Source of the DNA: Microcoleus sp. CAWBG506
Lineage (GTDB): Bacteria; Cyanobacteriota; Cyanobacteriia; Cyanobacteriales; Microcoleaceae
Assembly: GCA_020883125.1 (NCBI GenBank)
Contig: JAHREW010000023.1
Location: 1-57,023 of the forward strand
Reading direction: 5' to 3'
DNA length: 57,023 bases
The notes under the pieces are model-generated. The model was not told the origin of the DNA. It saw only the letters and a program-made list of their open reading frames with translations, and did not search any database. The position numbers were made by a program, and so were the translations under genes. This document shows, in pieces, positions 52,858 through 57,023 of the stretch (position 1 is its first letter; each line of letters begins with the position of its first letter).

Positions 52858-53109
52858 AAAGTTTACAACTATAACGGCTGGGTAGAATCTATTCCGCCAC
52901 CGGGCACAAACAGGACGACAACGATCGAGCTAATTTGCCCTCTTGATATTTTCAGCCTGGACATTTTCGCCAATCTGTCGGACATGGCATGGTAGCAGAT
53001 TTTCAGCTTGTTTATAGTATAATATGTCGAGATCCATTAACAGGATGGAAACATTAAAACATTAAATTCCCTCAGCTACCGACCCCAAGACAGACTAAAA
53101 TAATTGATT

Positions 53110-54243
53110 ATGGTAAGGAATGGCATTGGTATTCGGACAGCATCATCGCGATCGGAACGCGCGGCCGGTCAGATTCACGTCTATGATGGCGCTAGCAAGG
53201 GCAAGTCTCAGGCAGCTTTAGGGGTAGTTTTGCGCTCGATCGGGCTGGGTATCAATTCAGACTCCCCCACGCGAGTCTTACTGCTGCGCTTTCTCAAGGG
53301 ACCAGGCCGCTCCTACGACGAAGACGGGGCCATAGAAGCCTTGCAGCGGGCATTTCCCCACTTAATCGACCAAGTGCGTACCGGCAGGGCTGAATATTTT
53401 GGGCCAGAAGCTATCACCAGATTCGATCGCACCGAAGCCCAGCGCGGTTGGGATATCGCTAAAGGGGCGATCGCCTCAGAGCTATATTCTGTAGTGGTAC
53501 TAGACGAATTAAACCCGGTTTTGGACCTAGGTTTGCTCCCAGTAGATGAAGTAGTCCAAACCCTCAAACACAAACCAGAATATCTAGAAGTAATCGCCAC
53601 AGGGAGGGCTACCCCCCAAGCTTTGCTCGATATTGCTGACTTGCATTCAGAAATGAAACCCCACCACCACCCCGCAGCAGCAGAACACAATATTTCTGGT
53701 ATTGAAATATACACAGGTGCAGGGAAAGGAAAGTCTACCAGTGCTCTGGGCAAAGCTTTGCAGGCGATCGGCAGAGGTATTAGTTTAGACCAATCTCACC
53801 GGGTATTAATCGTGCAGTGGCTCAAAGGAGGCACCGGTTATACGGAAGACGCGGCAATTGCAGCTTTGCGCCAAAGTTACCCGCAGCTAGTAGATCACCA
53901 ACGGTGCGGCCGGGATGCTATAGTTTGGCGGGGGCAACAGCAAGAGTTGGACTGCACCGAAGCTGAACGGGGTTGGGAAATCGCCAAAGCGGCGATCGCC
54001 AGCGGTTGGTATAAAACAATTATTCTCGATGAACTCAATCCCACAGTAGACTTAGAATTGCTGCCGGTAGAGCCGATCGTGGAAGCCTTGCTACGCAAGC
54101 CCCGCGATACAGAAATCATTATCACCGGCCGCTGTCATAAACCCCACGCTTATTTTGATTTAGCCAGTGTACATTCAGAGGTATACTGTCACAAACACTA
54201 CGGCGATCGGGGGGTAGAGCTCAAGCGCGGCGTAGACTTTTAA
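53110..54243 (+). CDS. cobO: tandem cob(I)alamin / cob(I)yrinate adenosyltransferase (CobO/BtuR type)
   Basis: A 377-aa protein composed of two CobO-like P-loop domains. Domain 1: HVYDGASKGKSQAALG (residues 23-38), LLLRFLKGPGRSYDEDGAIEAL, VVLDELNPVLDLGLL and IATGRATPQALLDIADL. Domain 2: IYTGAGKGKSTSALGKAL, VQWLKGGTGYTEDAAIAAL, IILDELNPTVDLELL and IITGRCHKPHAYFDLASVHSEVY. Domain 1 has GASKGKSQ in place of the canonical GxGKGKST, so domain 2 is the likelier catalytic copy. Domain-doubled forms are common in cyanobacteria. ATG 53110 is preferred over TTG 53104. Confidence 0.9.
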   Translation: MVRNGIGIRTASSRSERAAGQIHVYDGASKGKSQAALGVVLRSIGLGINSDSPTRVLLLRFLKGPGRSYDEDGAIEALQRAFPHLIDQVRTGRAEYFGPEAITRFDRTEAQRGWDIAKGAIASELYSVVVLDELNPVLDLGLLPVDEVVQTLKHKPEYLEVIATGRATPQALLDIADLHSEMKPHHHPAAAEHNISGIEIYTGAGKGKSTSALGKALQAIGRGISLDQSHRVLIVQWLKGGTGYTEDAAIAALRQSYPQLVDHQRCGRDAIVWRGQQQELDCTEAERGWEIAKAAIASGWYKTIILDELNPTVDLELLPVEPIVEALLRKPRDTEIIITGRCHKPHAYFDLASVHSEVYCHKHYGDRGVELKRGVDF

Positions 54244-54587
54244 TGCCTAGATCGGAACCACTTTTTGATCCTAAATCTCAGATTTCCTTGTGCGGACGCG
54301 ATCCCGCCTCGCTCATCCACCATGGAACATTCAGAATATCAATCGCGTCTTCGAGAGCGTAAGCACCTCCGAGGGTCCAATTAGGATTATTAAAAGGGTG
54401 AAGAAATTGAAAATAAAAGCTTACAACGAAAAAATAGCCAGTCTAGAAAGTCTAGACAGAGTTAACACAACTAGACTAGACTTGCGACGAGCAAACAAGT
54501 TAAACTACAGCGGCATCCAAACATTCGGTGTTTTAGGCAGTCTCTGTATTCGCAACAGCGATGACAAATTAAGTAGAGGAGTGAATC
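54244..54587 (+). other. leader region of the RTX gene
   Basis: 344 bp with no convincing gene. A 104-codon ORF (54290-54604) has no family resemblance, lacks a good ribosome-binding site and overlaps the RTX start. GAGGAG-type ribosome-binding sequence lies just before ATG 54588. The promoter of the RTX gene probably lies here. Confidence 0.5.
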
Positions 54588-56585
54588 ATGACAACGCTAA
54601 ATAACGATGCTAATGTAAGGGATTTGAACGATACGGGACTCGGACCGGATACAATCTTCGCCGGAGGTGGGGCTGATTTCATCAGAACTTCTACCCTGAG
54701 CGGCAGCTTAATATTTGGCGAAGGCGGTAGCGATACTCTGATTTCCGTTGGCCCGAACGATACTATCTACGGCGGCGCCGACGAAGACTCTATTAGATCG
54801 CAGCGTACTCCCGCCTTCCTGTTTGGCGACGGAGGCAATGATACGATAATCGCTGAAGCCACCGCTAATATGCGGGGTGGTGCGGGAGACGACTTCCTCC
54901 AAGGTACTGTCGAAGCTAACGTCATATATGGTGATGAGGGTGCAGATATACTTTTGGGCGGGGGCAAGGGCAGAGACACCCTCTACGGTGGCAAGCAAAA
55001 TGACTCCTTGGGTTTCTTCAAAGCAGGTGGAGACAACAACCTCAATCTTGCGTTATCTGGAGGCTCCGGTGGCAATCAAGGAAGCAACTTCTTGCGGGGC
55101 GACTCTGGTGACGACTTGGTTGTGGGTATCAATATCAGAGACAGTCTCTTCGGCGGTAAAGACCAAGACACGCTGCAGGGTGTTGGCAGCAGCAGCTACC
55201 TGGATGGCGGTGAGGGCGACGATTCTTTATATATTAAGAATCCTACCCAGATCCAATTCAACGCATTCAATGGTAACAACGATACTGTGACTGTCGGCGT
55301 TGAAAAAATCACTTTGCTCGGCGGTGCGGGCAACGATACTATCACTGGCGGTTACGGCCAGTCGGGTGGTGGCAAAAACTTGTTTGACGGCGGCGACGGT
55401 AACGACAGGATCACGGTTTTCGCCACGCAGGATACCGCCCTCGGAGGTGCAGGCAATGACTTCATCGAATCGACTACTACGCCACCCACATTTAACCCAT
55501 TACCTAACCCAGCGGGTCAGACATATATAGGCTCTCGGAGTTTACTAGACGGTGGAGCGGGTGATGACACGCTGAAGGGTGGTTTTGCGTCTGATACGCT
55601 GATTGGCGGTGCAGATAACGACAGCCTGAGCGGTATCTTTAGCCTAGCTTCCGGTGGAGATGGCAACGATACTATCAATGCCAATGGTACTTTTGGTGGT
55701 ACTAATCCTACTTCTATTACTCTGGACGGCGGCCTGGGTAACGATAGCTTAGTTGGCACGAATAGCGGTACCGTCACCAACATCATGAATGGTGGTGGAG
55801 GAAATGACACAATCGTCTTTGGTACTGTGCGCGATAGGTTGAGTGGCGACTCTGCGGGCAATGACTTCATCTCCTACGCCAGCACTGTTGACTTTACCGG
55901 TCGTACAACGACGAACATTATTAACGACAACCAGGGCAGCAACCTCATCTTTGGTGCCAATGGTACTGATGTCATAACTACTGGTAGTGGGAATGACACC
56001 CTGTACGGCGGCCCAGCTACTCTTCCTAGCGGAGCAGTTGCAACAGTTGACGGAGACGATACCTTGGATGCCGGTGGTGGCAACGACGTGTTGCTTGGCG
56101 GCTTTGGTAACGACTATTTGATCGGAGGCGATGGCGACGACTCTCTCGGTGGCGGGCCTGGTGCTGACACCCTGATTGGTGGAAGTGGTAATGACAGCTT
56201 CTACTACAACAACTTCGGCGAGGGTGTCACTATTGGTGGCACACCCAACTTCCTACCTACCGGTAGCAACCCAGACCAAATTGGTGACTTTGTATCGGGT
56301 CAAGACAAGTTGGTGTTCCAGCAGACAGGCTTCAGCGCCTTGAACCCATTACCTAACACCAATCGACTTTCTTCTGGGTCCTTGTTGGTGCTTGAGACTG
56401 GGGCTTACAGTAGCAGTTTTGGTCCAGCAGGGGCTGCAAACAATCAAGGATTCCTCTTCTATCAAGTTGAAGACGGACGACTAGGGTATGACCCTGATGG
56501 TATTGCTGGTCCTAACCGAGGGGTGACGCTGGCCATCCTGAACAACAAACCAGGTCTATCGGCTTCGGATATTACCCTGATTTAA
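54588..56585 (+). CDS. RTX (hemolysin-type) calcium-binding repeat protein
   Basis: A 665-aa acidic protein with no N-terminal signal peptide. It has many Gly/Asp-rich nonapeptide repeats (GGxGxDxxx), such as DTLYGGKQNDSLG, GDSGDDLVVG, DGGDGNDRITV, LGGFGNDYLIGGDGDDSLGG and GPGADTLIGGSGNDSFYYNN. They form calcium-binding parallel beta-rolls across almost the entire protein. A terminal domain with QIGDFVSGQDKLVFQQTG and GLSASDITLI is the usual type I secretion signal region. It is likely exported by a T1SS encoded elsewhere; role unknown (slime, motility or adhesion in related cyanobacteria). A strong terminator follows. Confidence 0.88.
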   Translation: MTTLNNDANVRDLNDTGLGPDTIFAGGGADFIRTSTLSGSLIFGEGGSDTLISVGPNDTIYGGADEDSIRSQRTPAFLFGDGGNDTIIAEATANMRGGAGDDFLQGTVEANVIYGDEGADILLGGGKGRDTLYGGKQNDSLGFFKAGGDNNLNLALSGGSGGNQGSNFLRGDSGDDLVVGINIRDSLFGGKDQDTLQGVGSSSYLDGGEGDDSLYIKNPTQIQFNAFNGNNDTVTVGVEKITLLGGAGNDTITGGYGQSGGGKNLFDGGDGNDRITVFATQDTALGGAGNDFIESTTTPPTFNPLPNPAGQTYIGSRSLLDGGAGDDTLKGGFASDTLIGGADNDSLSGIFSLASGGDGNDTINANGTFGGTNPTSITLDGGLGNDSLVGTNSGTVTNIMNGGGGNDTIVFGTVRDRLSGDSAGNDFISYASTVDFTGRTTTNIINDNQGSNLIFGANGTDVITTGSGNDTLYGGPATLPSGAVATVDGDDTLDAGGGNDVLLGGFGNDYLIGGDGDDSLGGGPGADTLIGGSGNDSFYYNNFGEGVTIGGTPNFLPTGSNPDQIGDFVSGQDKLVFQQTGFSALNPLPNTNRLSSGSLLVLETGAYSSSFGPAGAANNQGFLFYQVEDGRLGYDPDGIAGPNRGVTLAILNNKPGLSASDITLI

Positions 56586-56662
56586 TTGGGCTAGGAGTGG
56601 GTACGGTAGGATTCTGAAAAGAGCGACCCACGAATTCTCAAAACTTAATGTGTTATGTTTCG

Positions 56663-56692
56663 AGCTGGGGATATCCATCCCTGGCTTTTTTA
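56663..56692 (+). terminator. Rho-independent terminator of the RTX gene
   Basis: A 10-bp stem with two wobble pairs, AGCTGGGGAT (56663-56672) and ATCCCTGGCT (56677-56686), followed by six T. Located 78 bp after the stop codon. Confidence 0.78.
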
Positions 56693-56759
56693 TTGGTACT
56701 GGGGAATTGGGAATTTTGCCTGGGGAATTGGGCGGGTTTATTATATTGTTTGTGGGTGG

Positions 56760-57023
56760 CAATTATGGTTTGTAAACCCGCCCCTACATCGATGATGCAA
56801 TTTGTAGGGGCGGGTTCGTCGATGAATCTTGGCAATCACAAACCATCTTGAAAAACCCGCCCCCACCCAACGAATAACCCCGATTTACCATCGTCACCCA
56901 GGGTAAAATTCATGGTAAAACATTGAATAAAATCTGTAGGGGCGGGTTCACCGATGAATTTTGCCACCTACAAACCATCTTGAAAAACCCGCCCCCACCC
57001 AACGAATAACCCCGATTTACCAT
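56760..57023. repeat. intergenic direct repeats (unit about 132 bp) with G/C-tract inverted arms, cut by the window end
   Basis: TGTAGGGGCGGGTTC recurs at 56803 and 56935 (132 bp apart), each followed by GATGAAT ... ACAAACCATCTTGAAAAACC and CGCCCCCACCCAACG. The inverse arm AAACCCGCCCCTACA occurs at 56774. No coding potential. The second unit reaches the window edge. Confidence 0.85.

Noticed and set aside
54290..54604. 104-codon ORF before the RTX gene
   Set aside because: No family resemblance, poor ribosome-binding site, overlaps the well-supported RTX start; probably leader DNA.

Overview
The window looks like chromosome from a filamentous, non-heterocystous type cyanobacterium (Oscillatoriales; Microcoleus-, Oscillatoria- or Phormidium-like). 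The HIP1 octamer GCGATCGC is abundant. Heptameric tandem repeats and small palindromic repeats of kinds known from filamentous cyanobacteria are scattered throughout. Several genes have typically cyanobacterial partners: glycolate dehydrogenase subunits, a fraC-fraD-fraE septal operon, a double-domain corrinoid adenosyltransferase, an SLBB polysaccharide exporter, and caspase/nSTAND/WD40 and multi-sensor kinase families. The genus is an inference; no rRNA or tRNA gene was seen.

Layout. Positions 1-16.7 kb are mostly housekeeping: mltG, a YqeG-type HAD phosphatase, proB, a haem-oxygenase-like helical protein, ndk, a polysaccharide export protein, a methyltransferase, a histidine phosphatase, a YebC regulator, a CHASE-adenylate cyclase, sbcC and an outer-membrane-like protein. 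Positions 17-30.7 kb carry a cNMP-binding-domain protein, glcF/glcE, a 1.3-thousand-residue RTX/Calx-beta/FG-GAP surface protein, a DALR protein divergent from a Crp-type regulator, two methionine-salvage genes (mtnX-mtnB), a patatin lipase and an MlaE-type permease. Positions 30.8-37 kb hold a GDSL-like hydrolase, an MFS transporter, a membrane-anchored GH104-like lysozyme and small hypotheticals.

Positions 37.3-46.8 kb are a gene graveyard. An M15 peptidase gene is split by an intact 2.3-kb IS1634-like element with a 6-bp target duplication. A caspase-nSTAND-WD40 gene is reduced to fragments. A truncated cyanovirin-like protein runs into the remains of a giant kinase/AAA/GAF/PAS/REC protein. 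A REC-histidine-kinase gene is broken by a 4-bp tandem duplication. From 46.8 kb the genes are intact again: an SGNH hydrolase, larE with an overlapping partner, a Uma2 nuclease-like protein, the fraCDE operon for septal cell-cell connection, a tandem CobO/BtuR protein and a second RTX protein.

The most unusual theme is repeat invasion. At least two MITE-like families occur between genes (about 100-bp elements with ATATCAATTCCG-type inverted ends, and about 135-bp elements around a GGCGAAGCATGACCGC hairpin). A 70-bp paired-hairpin element occurs twice, once behind a consensus promoter. Palindromic repeats have also entered three reading frames without breaking them: sbcC (42 codons), a DUF4347 domain (two copies of exactly 123 bp) and a receiver domain (about 20 codons).
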